In this document: positions 26,001 through 36,112 of the stretch, piece after piece | Layout: each line of letters opens with the position of its first letter | Numbering within the stretch: position 1 is the stretch's first letter | DNA from: Diadema setosum | Taxonomy: Eukaryota > Echinodermata > Echinoidea > Diadematoida > Diadematidae | NCBI GenBank assembly: GCA_033980235.1 | Contig: CM067075.1 | Coordinates: 35,598,385-35,662,384 of the forward strand | Direction: 5' to 3' | DNA: 64,000 bases | The notes under the pieces: generated by a model | The model's database searches: none | What the model saw: only the letters and a program-made list of their open reading frames with translations | Told to the model about the DNA's origin: nothing | Program-made: the position numbers and the translations under genes

Positions 26001-28535
26001 GGTTGTGATGATTTTATGTCAATATATATCTCAGGAAGATATATGCTGAAAGATATATCTGTCAGCAGCGTCCATGAAGTGAAGTGGTGTTCAGTAATTG
26101 CATCATTATCCCATGACCATTGCAATGCTCTCAAGATACAGTACATGGCATTACACTGTGTGTCACTAGAAACAACCCCACCAAAATCAGTCAAGCTGTT
26201 TCATTGTGTCCATTGTTTTCTGCCCTTATCAGGCCAGGGAGGTGAAACCTCCCTGATCAGGCAATTCCTGAAAGTCATCGCACACACAAAATAAAATAAG
26301 CACAGCATTGTCATCTTCCATGTAATTTAATGGGCACATCCAAGCATCATAATGCTTCAAAAGTTCATCTGTCATCAAGGAGTAAGAAAGTTTTTGTACT
26401 CTTACCCCTGTGTGATTTACAAAATTTGTATTTTATACTTGCCCAAAACAATGAATTTTTATAGGTAAGAAGGGTCAAACTAAATGGCTGCTTTCCTTTC
26501 AACCTTTATTTTCATTATAAAGCCATGGTCATTTCTTAATACAGTGAAAGCAATATTGCCCCCAGATTTGCCTGGACTAGAATTCATTAATACAGACATT
26601 GACTTCACCTCCTTGTTTAAGTCAGTGATAAATGGAGAGGGGGAGGAATGATTTTTTTTTTCTTCCTTTCAGGGAAAGTGTTCATACAGCACCCCTCCTA
26701 ATAAAAGGCATTGTGCATTGAATGTTTGCTTGTTGTTGCTGTGATCTTTCAGTGTAACCAATAACAACTTGTGAACTTTCCCCAACAGGTTTCAACTGAG
26801 GACTTTTGATCGATAACAAGTTTAGAGAAGTGTATCATTTAACCAGACCAACTATTAACAACATACCAAACTGTTAACAACATACTAATTAACAACATAC
26901 CATCATCAGTGTCACATTATTATGTTGTGATAATCATTTGAGTGTTGTGTTGGTCATTTTTGACCCTGAAATAGAGACCCCTATCAAATGTAACTTCTGC
27001 GTGTGTGTGCATAAATTGGACTGTAAGACGAGGCAGAACATACTATGACCTGTTTCAGTGATGCTCTGAGTTTAGATGATAGTACATCTTCACAGAGTGT
27101 ATATAACGATTTTGGTGTTCTTTGTCATTATTTCTGATGGCATGGATTCTTCCGGTTCTTGCTTGTCTATTCTTTTTTGTCCTTTTATTGAGTGATGTTT
27201 TGTCATAAATCTTTTATATTGCTCATATTTTTGAGCTTTGACTCTGTATATACCCTTACAGTGTGAGAAATATGTGCCTTTTCTGGTAGTGAAATCCTCA
27301 CAACCCATGTTGAATACACACAAAACTGTTTGGATGTGGTCGGATATAACAAAAACTGAAAATCTACCTTTCCCAGGGTACATATCCTTGTGATTAAATT
27401 CATGGTAGCAGTATATTGATACAAGATATTACATGTCAGAATTACAGAAAGGAGTTGTCACAAAGAAAGAAGAGACCACATTTTGTACTTCCTTTCCATA
27501 GAGGTAAATTTAGCAAATGCCATTCACATATAGATTTCAAAACTGTAAGGAAATGGGTTCCACCCTCAACATTCCAAAATAAGTAATCTTATCCCCTGAT
27601 TTCCTTGTCCCATTGAGTCAGTGTTTACACTACAGGTAGATTTTTTATCCTAATTTTCAACTTTGTTTTTTTGCTGTGAATGATTGTGAATTCCTCCCAC
27701 GTTCTCCTCTCTCTATCGTCTGTTTTTGCTCTTCAATTTGACACTTTAATATCATGTGACCTTCAGTTACAAAGCAACCAAAGACAAAGTGAAGGGGCTA
27801 AGAATTTAGATTGATCTTTATAATATGCATTTGAAGAAAGTAACAGAATGGCATATTTGTTGAAGACAATGTTAGCAAGTGCTACCTTTGCCAATTATAG
27901 GATTTGTTTTTTTCATTCGGTCTGCAAAGAATAGTGATCAATGTCTGACTAAACAAGCTCATGAATAGTAAGGGACCATCTTGAACTTGCCCCTCAATAA
28001 ATACGTTGACAGTGAAAAAGTGTCAAGACATTTAAAAATGAGACATTTTGACCAGTACCATGTACATCGTGTGTCTCTGTGTAGCCCATACCCGCCAAAT
28101 GTTATTGTTGATTGTCAATAATGACTTGATATTGCAAAATAGTATAGAGACACAGCATATCTTTTGTGTGAAAGTTGGACCTGATGTCGTCTCTCAGTTA
28201 TTTTTAGTTTTCGTTTATGTCATGGTAATCAGTTCTTTTCCCTTTCCCCACGACAGCAACTGGAGTCGCAGACGAGACCAGTCAATGGAGCGGGGAACGT
28301 CCGCAAGATTTCGGGTCTTTCTCGCAAGACCTCGGCCTCGTACACAGCAAGCAACAACGCCAGCGTCATGTCGCCCTCAATCTCAGGGCATGCTGCCATG
28401 GCAACCAATGGGCAGGGCGTTAATGTTAACAGCAACGTGAACATTACAGCATCGCAGCCTTACTCGGGCCCAGCAGGCGTAACACTGACGTCGTCATCAT
28501 CAACGAAGAGGTGTACGATGACCACGGAGCTATGA
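5001..28535 (+). CDS. EPB41L5: EPB41L5/Yurt-like FERM protein gene, 3' portion (13 exons)
   Basis: Thirteen exons join with consistent phases into about 698 codons and a stop. The first three encode the C-terminal lobe of a FERM domain (motifs [58 protein letters not shown]). These match the EPB41L5/Yurt branch of the band 4.1 superfamily better than ezrin or classical 4.1. The fourth exon is the basic FERM-adjacent segment. The remaining roughly 500 residues are low-complexity, rich in Ser/Pro/Asn/Gly, and end in TTEL, which fits a class I PDZ ligand. Known family members act at the cortex of epithelial cells, where they bind Crumbs-type tails and restrain apical membrane growth; a similar role here is inference. 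The start codon and FERM lobes F1 and F2 lie left of the window. The orthology call within the EPB41L4/L5 group is likely but not proven. Confidence 0.88.
5131..5289. repeat. Foldback (inverted repeat), 159 bp
   Basis: The left arm beginning aatagtgaatggtc pairs with the right arm ending gaccatacactatt. Pairing continues through tgaaagat/atctttca to a centre around gaggcgaagccgag. It lies in the intron just after exon a. Confidence 0.7.
5555..5707 (-). mobile_element. MITE, family 2 copy e, truncated
   Basis: It begins tactgtaaaag and matches the reverse complement of the element at 24849-25044 through gcgcatttc, gcaaatattt, gcttgccata and cttgattctgcggaatta. The other end is missing. Confidence 0.65.
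6409..6567 (+). CDS. EPB41L5: EPB41L5-like exon b (FERM C lobe)
   Basis: The exon has 53 codons in phase 0 between acceptor ccatgtttag and donor gtgatc. It reads [20 protein letters not shown] followed by [18 protein letters not shown]. These are the strands of the PH-like FERM C lobe and are strongly conserved in EPB41L5. Confidence 0.92.
7162..7331 (+). CDS. EPB41L5: EPB41L5-like exon c (end of FERM C lobe)
   Basis: The exon follows acceptor cctttgccag and ends before gtacca. Its 56 codons plus two bases read [20 protein letters not shown] then [18 protein letters not shown] and [11 protein letters not shown]. It contains the terminal alpha helix of the FERM C lobe and the start of the FERM-adjacent region. 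The split codon AG/T encodes Ser with the next exon. Confidence 0.93.
7412..7535. repeat. Telomere-like CCCTAA repeat block
   Basis: About 120 bases made of ccctaa, cctaaac and ccaaactct variants, with many exact aaccctaa cores. It starts 80 bases after exon c and is followed by a run of about 20 G at 7566-7586. It resembles a degenerate interstitial telomeric repeat. Confidence 0.75.
7947..8059 (+). CDS. EPB41L5: EPB41L5-like exon d (FERM-adjacent domain)
   Basis: The exon runs from acceptor tggctgcag to donor gtgaga. It encodes [20 protein letters not shown] followed by [17 protein letters not shown]. This Arg/Ser-rich segment is the FERM-adjacent motif, which in 4.1 proteins is a phosphorylation-regulated extension of the FERM domain. 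The RRPS motifs look like basophilic kinase sites; that is inference. Confidence 0.92.
8497..9177. repeat. Two clusters of an 18-22 bp gaattttcagtcaccacag unit
   Basis: Clusters at 8497-8600 and 9030-9177 repeat a variant of gaattttcagtcaccacagt in the same orientation. The 430 bases between them contain a weak inverted pair (tgcattatgggat near 8637, atcccacagtgcat near 8966). Probably one decayed element. Confidence 0.5.
9388..10625. mobile_element. 1.24-kb element with 159-bp tandem units and short inverted ends
   Basis: The element opens gtccccgccgaa and closes ttccggcggggac, an imperfect inverted pair. Inside, ctactccttcgcc recurs at 9654, 9813, 9972, 10131, 10290 and 10448, a period of 159 bases (one step of 158), with a diverged unit before and a partial unit after. 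Each unit holds tgacctttgacct. A ccgtccgtccgt stretch lies near the left end. No protein is encoded. It fills most of the intron between exons d and e. Confidence 0.8.
10678..10729 (+). CDS. EPB41L5: EPB41L5-like exon e (short linker)
   Basis: A 52-base exon between acceptor ttccatctag and donor gtgaga encodes [17 protein letters not shown] plus a split Gly codon. Both phases fit the flanking exons. The Ala-rich sequence is not diagnostic, so the call rests on phase and splice sites. It lies 53 bases right of the 159-bp repeat element. Confidence 0.75.
10952..11322 (+). CDS. EPB41L5: EPB41L5-like exon f (Pro/Thr-rich tail)
   Basis: This 371-base exon is the largest of the gene. It follows acceptor aattttgcag and ends at donor gtgaga. 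It encodes a disordered segment starting [20 protein letters not shown] and later [19 protein letters not shown]. Composition is clearly coding: GC-rich with C/G at third positions against AT-rich introns. PIPPLPEK resembles a proline-rich SH3-type ligand. No folded domain is seen. Confidence 0.85.
11546..11736 (+). CDS. EPB41L5: EPB41L5-like exon g (tail)
   Basis: The exon runs from acceptor gccactgtag to donor gtatga. Two bases complete AGT (Ser), then 63 codons read [20 protein letters not shown] and end [14 protein letters not shown]. It is hydrophilic and Gln/Asn-rich, with no known domain. It leaves phase 0. Confidence 0.85.
11951..12156 (-). mobile_element. MITE, family 1 copy c
   Basis: Read on the minus strand it has the same blocks as the copies at 3025 and 21601 (gagccaagatt, gccagtggca, ggccatcggctcca). 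The tactgtaaaacc end is decayed at its left margin, while the right margin retains ctggttttgcagta. Confidence 0.65.
12313..12483. repeat. Foldback, 171 bp
   Basis: Arms taagcaaataatcaac plus gggacaaactatcacttcc on the left pair with their reverse complements (ggaagtgatagtttgtctca, gttgattatttgctt) on the right. The loop of about 60 bases carries cttccgaggcgat/gatcgccaagg. Confidence 0.75.
12656..12733. repeat. Near-perfect 31-bp hairpin
   Basis: Arms 12656-12686 and 12703-12733 are reverse complements with one mismatch (core gtgcgttgcact), around a 16-base loop. A weaker pair, ttatattccacat at 12482 and atgtggaatataa at 12917, may bound a larger element. Confidence 0.8.
12962..13086 (+). CDS. 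EPB41L5: EPB41L5-like exon h (tail)
   Basis: The exon follows acceptor ttggtaacag and ends before gtaggc. It encodes [20 protein letters not shown] and [21 protein letters not shown]. It is charged and hydrophilic. The phase agrees on both sides. Confidence 0.85.
13087..15857. other. Intron, nothing recognised
   Basis: AT-rich intron after exon h with short homopolymer runs only (C run near 13139, T run at 15354-15376). No conserved coding stretch was found on either strand. Confidence 0.5.
15858..16470. repeat. Pyrimidine-rich quasi-repeat tract next to exon i
   Basis: About 600 bases in which the plus strand is overwhelmingly C and T, made of variants of ccctatcctctaccc. It ends in the acceptor of exon i, so it acts as an extreme polypyrimidine tract or is a minisatellite that grew there. 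Confidence 0.75.
16472..16564 (+). CDS. EPB41L5: EPB41L5-like exon i (tail)
   Basis: The exon lies right of a roughly 600-base pyrimidine-rich tract that ends in acceptor ccaccctag. The donor is a perfect gtaagt. It encodes [20 protein letters not shown] and [16 protein letters not shown] and KRVS are possible basophilic kinase sites (inference). Confidence 0.82.
16565..19099. other. Intron, nothing recognised
   Basis: Unique-looking AT-rich DNA between exons i and j with no recognisable coding or repeat structure. Confidence 0.5.
19100..19268 (+). CDS. EPB41L5: EPB41L5-like exon j, with two possible donors
   Basis: The exon follows acceptor acttttaaag and begins with an acidic stretch [12 protein letters not shown], then [20 protein letters not shown]. 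Two donors keep the frame: gtacct after 19256 and gtaagg after 19268. The second adds VPLR and has the stronger consensus, so it sets the end used here. Alternative use is possible. Confidence 0.82.
19269..21600. other. Intron, A/T-rich low complexity
   Basis: Contains an A run at 19495-19511, a C run at 20946 and an acaaacaaacaaac stretch at 21044-21068. No gene was found. Confidence 0.5.
21601..21799 (+). mobile_element. MITE, family 1 copy b
   Basis: Ends tattgtaaaac and gttttacagta form inverted repeats 199 bases apart. The interior has gagccaagatttgcgaaatt, gcaactcatgccgcg and ggctgtcgcctcca, as in the copies at 3025 and 11951. It creates a long spurious open frame. Confidence 0.8.
22004..22240 (+). 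CDS. EPB41L5: EPB41L5-like exon k (Ser/Pro/Gly-rich tail)
   Basis: Acceptor ccttttcgtag opens an exon of 79 codons in phase 0 that ends at donor gtacgt. It encodes [20 protein letters not shown] and later [21 protein letters not shown] second AG ten bases downstream (gcttag) would not fit the phase of the preceding exon, which settles the start. Confidence 0.82.
23020..23106. repeat. (TTTA)n microsatellite
   Basis: Imperfect attt/tctat tetranucleotide run of about 85 bases in the intron between exons k and l. Confidence 0.85.
23646..23885. mobile_element. MITE-like element, 240 bp, GCTGGGGTGACAAGAC ends
   Basis: gctggggtgacaagac at the left is the reverse complement of gtcttgtcaccccagc at the right, 16 of 16 bases. 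The interior is non-coding. No clear target duplication is visible. This family differs from the tactgtaaaa MITEs. Confidence 0.78.
24849..25044 (+). mobile_element. MITE, family 2 copy d
   Basis: Full copy bounded by tactgtaaaagtg and cacttttacagta... (plus strand ends ccacttttacagta). The interior has gcgtgcttttaattctgcgg and gcaagcagaaatatttgc. It is the reverse of the truncated copy at 5555. Confidence 0.78.
25411..25461 (+). CDS. EPB41L5: EPB41L5-like exon l (17 codons)
   Basis: A small phase-0 exon lies between acceptor tttactgcag and donor gtaggt. It encodes [17 protein letters not shown]. The sequence is too simple to recognise by similarity. It is supported by perfect splice sites, phase and a composition that matches the adjacent tail exons. 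Confidence 0.7.
25462..28256. other. Intron, nothing recognised
   Basis: The last intron of the EPB41L5-like gene. It is AT-rich and holds no element or coding stretch that I can identify. Confidence 0.5.
28257..28535 (+). CDS. EPB41L5: EPB41L5-like last coding exon, C-terminus TTEL
   Basis: The exon follows acceptor cccacgacag and has 92 codons plus TGA. It starts [20 protein letters not shown] and ends [14 protein letters not shown]. The last four residues fit the class I PDZ-ligand pattern S/T-x-hydrophobic. The overlapping frames are also long but do not match the phase of the upstream exon. An AATAAA lies 95 bases past the stop (28631). Confidence 0.83.
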   Translation, partial: QLESQTRPVNGAGNVRKISGLSRKTSASYTASNNASVMSPSISGHAAMATNGQGVNVNSNVNITASQPYSGPAGVTLTSSSSTKRCTMTTEL

Positions 28536-31500
28536 TGTGTCTTTCAGGATCGGAGCCTATCCAACCGAGGACAAATGCAAATGGGGAAACAATGCATTTG
28601 TGGGTGCCTTTGTGAACAAAGAGAAGAGAGAATAAAAAAGGTACTACCCACAAAAACTAACAGCATCTCAATTCATACAGCTGCAGAAACATTGGATAAT
28701 GATGACATGGAAAATCATACATGTATTTTCATTTATGTGACTGGTTTTCACATAGGCTGTTAGATTCTGAAATAGTGAGGTGCCCATTTATACTTCATCA
28801 ACCTGCTGAGCACAGCTCACTGTGATACCTGGTATGAAATAAGAAGTCCAAGATAATACATGTAGATCTTAATGGTCTCTGTAGTACTTAAACATGCACA
28901 ACATCCCAGATGTACTTATAGAAAACTATTGAGGTGACTGTCATCAGTTTGACACATTGATGATGAATGAAATCATGCTTTCATGCCTTTTCAGTGATAA
29001 ATGGGTCAACAGTTTATTATTCAATGCACAGCCTCTTGTATTGCATGGTATAAAGACAGTTCATACGGAATTCTTGAAATATCAGTGGTTTATGTGATCA
29101 GAAAATTGGGCACAAATTTTAGTAACTGCACACACACATAGGCTTTTGTAAAGATGGAATAAAGATAGTTCCTGTAGGATTTTTGTTTGAATAGATAATG
29201 GATATTGACCTGGGTGATCAAAATCATGTCATGTTGAAGCCAGATAATTTGGTATATCCTGAATAGTCAAGATAGTAATCTTAATCGACACCGAATTCAC
29301 ATGCCACAGTATCTTTCTGTAATGAGACTATGTCACTGATTGTATTTTATTTCTTCTTTTTTTTAGAGAAATTTTTACAGCAAAAATTGTACGGTGCAAG
29401 CATTTTATACATTTTCTGCACATTCATTTTTATCTCCCAAAACACAAGACATTAGTCCAATTTTTTTTGGTGTTTTTTAAAACAATGATTTTATGTCAGA
29501 TCATGTGCCAATGTGTCTTATGATGAAACGGTAAGAAAACACTTGCAACATCAGGCTCATGTAAATTTGTGTTTGATGCTTGAAGAGAAACTACAACACA
29601 ACATCACATCATAGCACAACTATTTTTGATACTGTAGATAGATTTTTACATCAGGATATACATTTCTTAATGCTGCTACATGTTTAGGCTGTTGATATCA
29701 CTCAAGTCACTGGTTTCTGCACCTCAGCACATTGCAAAAACAACTCAATGTGCAATAGCTCTTGGAAGGCGAAATCTTAAAACAAAAGCTCTTTTAAATG
29801 CACTGAAAATGATAATTCTACTTAAATGTATGCATATTTGGATCTTGTGAAAGGGATGTCATTCTCCTTTTGTGGGTGTTTTTGAGATTTTCAACATATA
29901 ATGTATGAGCGTAATAGATAAAAGAAATTCTTGGCCTGGTTTCTGTCCAGGGATGTTACTACAGTGTAGTTGTGCAAAAGGCATGTTTCTTTGTGTGTGT
30001 GTTTGTGGATGGAGTACACAACTCTCACTTTATAGTAGTCAGATCTTGAGATGTCAGAATGGAAAGTTAACTGTAGAAGACTGGATATATGTGTCATCTT
30101 GCCACAAATAGCCAGGTAGTCTTTTAGCCACTTCAGTCAGATTAATTTGTGAGCTAGTATTGACTACATCCTAGCTTGTGATGTCAAAGCCATCATTATT
30201 TCGTCGGTTGAGAATGATAAGGGCGTTAAGTGACCACAAAACCCATAGTGTTCGAGAAGACTTAAAGCCCTTCTCATTCTCAACAGACGATTTTCTCTAG
30301 CTCTGTAAACCTTAAACACTTGTGCATAACATTCTAGCCATGAGCTCTGTGGTAATGTGCATTGTTTGTATGGTGAAGGTAAGTTTAGCTTGAGTTGTTC
30401 AGTCCATTGATATACCAAATGCTATTGTGTGTACACAGATACATCTGGCGTGGACAAGATTTCTGGATTAGGTCATAATGGATCCCTTTTACAAACCTTG
30501 AAAAATATTACAGTGTGCATGACTGATTTATATGAAATTAAATTACCTGTGTGCTATAGCGTGAGATTATTCCAGAGTGAACATAACAGTTAGCAACTTC
30601 TGTGGAGAGCAAAGGACACATAGCTGTATTACTGCACCAGCATCTTTCATGGTATTCATACAGGTTCCTGTATTGTCAGTGTTTGAGTGGCATGCCTGTC
30701 TTCGTGATGCTCATGTAAACCTGTTTCTTGGTTTGTACATGTATTGTCGATGTAAATAAGACTAGTAATGAGCATTATTCAGCATTTCTTTGTTGGAAAA
30801 GAGAAGAAAAAGTCAATATATAGGTCTGGTCTTCAGGGTGATTTCCATGCCATACACAAAATTAACCCAGAGACTTAATTTGAATTATCAGATTTCAAGG
30901 TCAAACAAATTTGGGTTGTTCTTTTTTTTAATATTTTTGAAACATGAATGATGTATTCAACACTCTCACCATTCACATGCCTTAATGACCACTGACTTTT
31001 GTATTGTTATACTGTTTACAATGTATTATGTATATTTTGTGTATACTGTTCATTACAAATTGTCATTATTTAGAGTATTTAAAACATTTTTTTTTCATTC
31101 TTACATATTCTCTCTTCAATACAAGCTGTAAATTTCATTCCATGGTATATTGATCAAAGGAATGTAGGGAGAACTGCAACAAGGAAACTTTTCTCTTTGT
31201 TTTCTTGTTGTAGTTGAGGTGTACACTTGTATTTGCAATGTTATATTTAGCTGTATCATAATAATGTGTACATGTTTAAGATATTTTGAATGTATCCAAA
31301 TGAAAAGTACTAATTCACTGCTCATGTTGGTGAGACTGTCCCATAGAGGCATATTAATCCAAGAATCAGCAAGGCATGAAAATAGTGTACAGCAGTGGAG
31401 CCTCTAGAATTCCCTAATGATGATAGGCCAGTGCAAGGGTCTGCCTCTATGCAATCAGTTTTGAAATACCTGCATTTGACTTTTGTAAGTTGCATGTACT

Positions 31501-33389
31501 TGAGGATAAGTGAAACAGCAATGGTATGACATAGAAAAAGAGTGCTGGGGATTCCCCAGAGAAGAACAAGTTTGCAAAGAACAAAACATTTTTTTTTTTT
31601 CCCCCAGATCAGCCAAGAAAAAATTATATTTCTAGACATCCATATTTCAAGGTAGATGAACACTTCAAATACTTTTAACCCTTTGAAGCAGATACAATGA
31701 AAACATTTTAACATTAAAACCAAAAGATATTTCTGAATTCAAACATTCGTAATTTACAGCAGTTGACGTGTTTTCGGCTTCAGCAAACATACAAGATCTT
31801 TTGATCAAGATGCTCCATACAAGGTGATATGTGGCATCATTTTTTGAAGAAGAAAAATCCACACATGAAGTGCAAATTTTATTAAAGCCAAATGATCTCT
31901 TGGTTTGATGGATGAAGTTGGTAATGTGCTCCTCATGCACATGTAATGAGAACATCACCTTTTTAGTAAAGAAGAAAGATTAAAATGACATTTTAGTAAA
32001 GAATAGCTATCATAACTGGTAATCATGTTCACTCAATTTGTATGTTGGGATACATTTACAGGACGGTTTCCATACCTCCCCTTGTGATTCTACCTTGCCA
32101 GTTATAAAGGCATTCATGGTTGCTTGTGTGCAAGATTGAGTTCCATTACCGAATCTATACATTTTAATGTATGAAATAGCTTATTTCTGTTACCAATAAT
32201 GACCTGGCATTTACCCGTGAATAAATAGTCCTTACACATTTCTGGAAGTGTGTTTACCTGTCATCATGTTTTACATGACATCCTCCTATTCCATTTTCTA
32301 ATGATAGGTGATCAAATCTTTCCCGAATTTATGAATGATTTGGAATAGACATGACGTTTTTTTTCTGATGTAGGATATCAATCAAAATCCACTCTTTATG
32401 TTATAAACTTTAGCTTCTGCTGTAATATACGTCAAACTTTCACCAGCATCCCATCTATATCTTGCCATTTGGGAGCTTTTAATGGATGAGCTTACAGCGT
32501 ACTTCACTGTTTTTAGGTTGTTTAGAGGGGCTCTTATGGAGGTTGGGTAGCAACAAGTGAAGAAAAGATGTTTGTATCATGCTGTTTTATGAGATTTTGA
32601 TTTCTATTGATGTTGATGTCCTGTGAGGTACACACTTGTAGAGACATAGCCAACAATGTATGGGACTAAGGCATTCCACTGCATCGCAGTCATGTAGTAT
32701 TACATACTGTACATCTGGCTTCACTCTATCTTCATGCTTTCTACAGCAAGTGATGCAGGTGTAGGGACAGTGAAATGTATGTAAATGAAATATGTATTCT
32801 TAAATTATCCAATGATTTGTGACCAACTGGGATGTTTTCTGAAAGGTCAGCAAAAATTGTTCCTGTTGTATTGTTTTCTTTATTTTTTTTAAATCAGTTC
32901 ATGCTGTTAAGTATCAATAGTGTTGTATTCTACCTATCTACCTATCTTACTTTGAAATGACATGTGTTACCTTCATGCTGTTTTAATTGTGAAGTATTCT
33001 AACTAAACTATTTGTATTCCAATGGGTATGGGTGCTTTTTTTTTAGTTTTTGGACTGCATGGAAAACTGAAACCTGCATATAGCTTCCAGAGTATCTCTA
33101 TTATTATCGGTAGAATTTTGATGACTATGTTGTGGAGTATGCTTATGTGTATTCAACTGTCAATATACGTTGGTATGTCATTGTTTGTTTGTTTGTTTTT
33201 TTAATCTGAGTATTCCACTGATATTATTTTGTCTTTATACTTCATGAAAATCATGTAATATTGATTTTTCTTGTATTGGTAGATTTGTCAATATAAGTGC
33301 AGGAAGCAGTTGTATTCTGATTTTGTATTCAGTTGATGCATGTCAAATCTTGCTACACATGCCTCTTCCACCCCCATTCTACATAAAGG
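28536..33389. other. 3' UTR and intergenic DNA
   Basis: AT-rich DNA after the EPB41L5-like stop. The extent of the 3' UTR is unknown. Open frames are short and lack any family resemblance. Confidence 0.5.
28631..28636 (+). promoter_or_regulatory. Candidate polyadenylation signal (AATAAA)
   Basis: The hexamer AATAAA lies 95 bases after the EPB41L5-like stop codon. Another is at 29158-29163. Which one, if either, sets the 3' end cannot be told without transcripts. Confidence 0.35.
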
Positions 33390-34070
33390 TGATCCTTGAG
33401 CGATCACTGATAAATCTAAAAATTGACATGATCCCTCAGCAGTCTCCAAGACCAGATAAAAATAGTGTCATAATGGAATGTTTCTAAAAACCCTTGAAAG
33501 ACTATGGGAAGACCGAAGAGAAATTTTCCAGCAAATTTCTCGTAGATCTCTGTGGGATCTTGAAGATTGCCAAACGTTTGTGGAGAGACCAATAAGACTA
33601 TTGAGAGATTTCAGATCACTAAAAGATCATATGGCTTTCGCCCCCTGAGATCTTCAAGAGATTAATCCAGATCCCTGAGAGACTAGTCTTTCTCTGATCC
33701 CTCAATGAGCTCCCAATGATGTTACTGTGATCTTCCCCTAAAAATGTGGCAATTCTTGAGAGATTGTTGAAAGACAATTCAAAGACCAGTAAGACCCTTG
33801 AGCACTCATTGAGAGATTGTTGAAAGACAATTCAAAGACCAGTAAGACCCTTGAGCACTCATTGAGAGATCGCTGAAGGACTGCTGAAAGACCATTTTCT
33901 TGAAAGATGGCCAAAAGAATCTTTTGAACCTTCAAAAAAAATTGGAGACCGTGGAGACCATGATGTCAGATCACTTTAATAGGAATCATAAAGAATCTGG
34001 GAGAAAGTTAAATGTCAGATCACTTTAATAGGAATCATAAAGAATCTGGGAGAAAGTTAACGGAAAGATC
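33390..34070. repeat. Patch with two tandem duplications
   Basis: A 53-base unit starting ttgagagattgttgaaag is repeated at 33756 and 33809 with a third start at 33862. A 49-base unit starting gtcagatcactttaatag is repeated at 33965 and 34014. The surrounding bases contain many gagagat/gatctc variants. Confidence 0.8.
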
Positions 34071-36112
34071 AGAGACAGAGCTGCTAATTTTTACTGTCTT
34101 ACGGTGATGTTTCAGATGTCTTGCCCTATATGTTGAATGGGGGCATTAGTGGGATTGGCGTGTTCTGTTAGCAGAGAATGCAGACAAGATTGTTGTGAAT
34201 GTCTGGTTGTCGTTTTTTTTCTGAACTTCAGTGTACTTAATAGTCGGTAGAGACTGCAAAGTTTCTGGAGGATGGCTATCTCTCTGTCACATTTACAATG
34301 TAAGAGGGAGAGCTGTGTGGTATAGAATTATGATAGCTCCCAGGGATCATTTTATAAGGACGTTTCATTATTGTGTCTGAGGCTGTGTAAGGTGGAATGT
34401 AAAAGGCTTTGAGTTCATGCACAAGTTATCAGCTTCATTTCACAAGTCATCAGATCAATTATGTAGGCCTACCAGGACTAATGTTTTGTTGATAATAGCA
34501 GAGATTTGGAGTTGAGCACCAACTTGCAACTTCGGTTGTGTTTTAAGTTACTCAAGGTTTCCATCCAATTTGGCTAGATGAATTCACAGTCCCATTTCAA
34601 ATCAGAATAGAAAAGGCCTTATAGGTGACAGTTGATGCTTCTTATCAGCTATTGGGTATGTAATGGGGAGATAATCAGCGTGTTGGCTCACAAGTAGCCA
34701 AGCATAATCTTTCATTGTTTTCCTCCTCACTATTCTTATTCTGTATCTCATCATGCCTGACTGCATCTGTCTGTGTGTACATATATTATATCATTGTGCC
34801 GGCATAACCCAAAGCCATTCATGTAATTATTAAACATTACAGTATAATTTTCATGTATGGAAACACTACAACAATGTGTCCTTTGTGAGTTCATTCAAGC
34901 AGAGTGACATCTATACTGTGTGTAAGACTAGCTTGTGCAGTGAATGCGATGGTTTGTGAGTACATTAATGTATGTATTGGATACTTTCTTGTCAATGCCC
35001 TTAGGGTTCATAAAATTGAGCGCAAAATGTCTTAAATGGGTAAAGATTTCGTAGTATTATCAAATTATTGTTTATATCTTCATTTTTTTATTTTTTTTTT
35101 TTGCAGCTTACCCATGACAAGGGTTCAATGAGAAGAAAATTAATGCATCTTCAAGTGTATGGTATTTATATTTATGGTCATATATTTGCAAAGAAATCAA
35201 CACGCAGTGCATACATATACATTTACACACACACTATTTCAGTGTTATTTTCATTTTGTATACTTCAGTGAGTTATGAAATCATTATTGAAATCAATGGT
35301 GGTTAAATGGAGAGGTTGGGGGCAAACAAAATTCTAATATTCAATAACATATCCGTTTTCATAGTGAAGAGTGCATTCTTTGACTTCTACCAGCTGATTA
35401 TTAAAAATTACACATATTTTCTCATTCATCTTCTCTCCTGTCCAAGAACGTGATTGCTGTCTCCATATTACAATGTACACACTTTTTTTTCCCCTCTCTC
35501 TCTCTTTGTGCGTGTGTTTGGTTGTTTTAAGGTGTTTGTGCAGGGGATGTGTTTGGGGAAGAAATTGTTGAATCCTTTAATGAAGGGCACATTTTATGTC
35601 TAAATAAGTAATTTGGCCTCTCACTGTATGCCCACAAAACAAAACAAAAATCATAAAATATGTCCCTCTTTCTGAATTAATGCTTGTTTGTGTGTGTGTG
35701 TGCGCGTGCGCGCACGTGCTCTGAAATGCAATTTTGCCACGCAAATGTCTGGAAAGTTCCTACCGTGGGGAAAGTTCCCTCTTAATATTGACATTCTCCC
35801 TCTAACGTCAAGGACTTTCAGCACTTGTATCCTTTATAAGAAGTGAAATTTGAAATTAATATTTTTTTTTCTACCAAACAAATATCGTTAACAAAGTCAC
35901 AACCATGACAACAATGAATAGTTGAAATATAGTTTGGCAAAAAAGAACTGGCAATAGCGTGCAGGCTAGTCGAGGCCAGTCCTTTCAGTGATATAGATAA
36001 TAATACATTGTATAACGTATTTACAATATTCACAAAAGAATGATTATATATACACATTTACATGTTTTCATAGGCGATCATTTATACTATACATCGATAA
36101 CATTATTGATGT
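34071..36112. other. Intergenic, nothing recognised
   Basis: No gene was found. It has short low-complexity runs (T run at 35083-35102, TG/CG run near 35690-35715). Confidence 0.45.

Noticed and set aside
28048..28440. 130-codon plus-strand frame ending [20 protein letters not shown]
   Set aside because: It overlaps the last EPB41L5-like exon in another frame and starts inside the intron. The phase-0 frame with TTEL fits the upstream exon.
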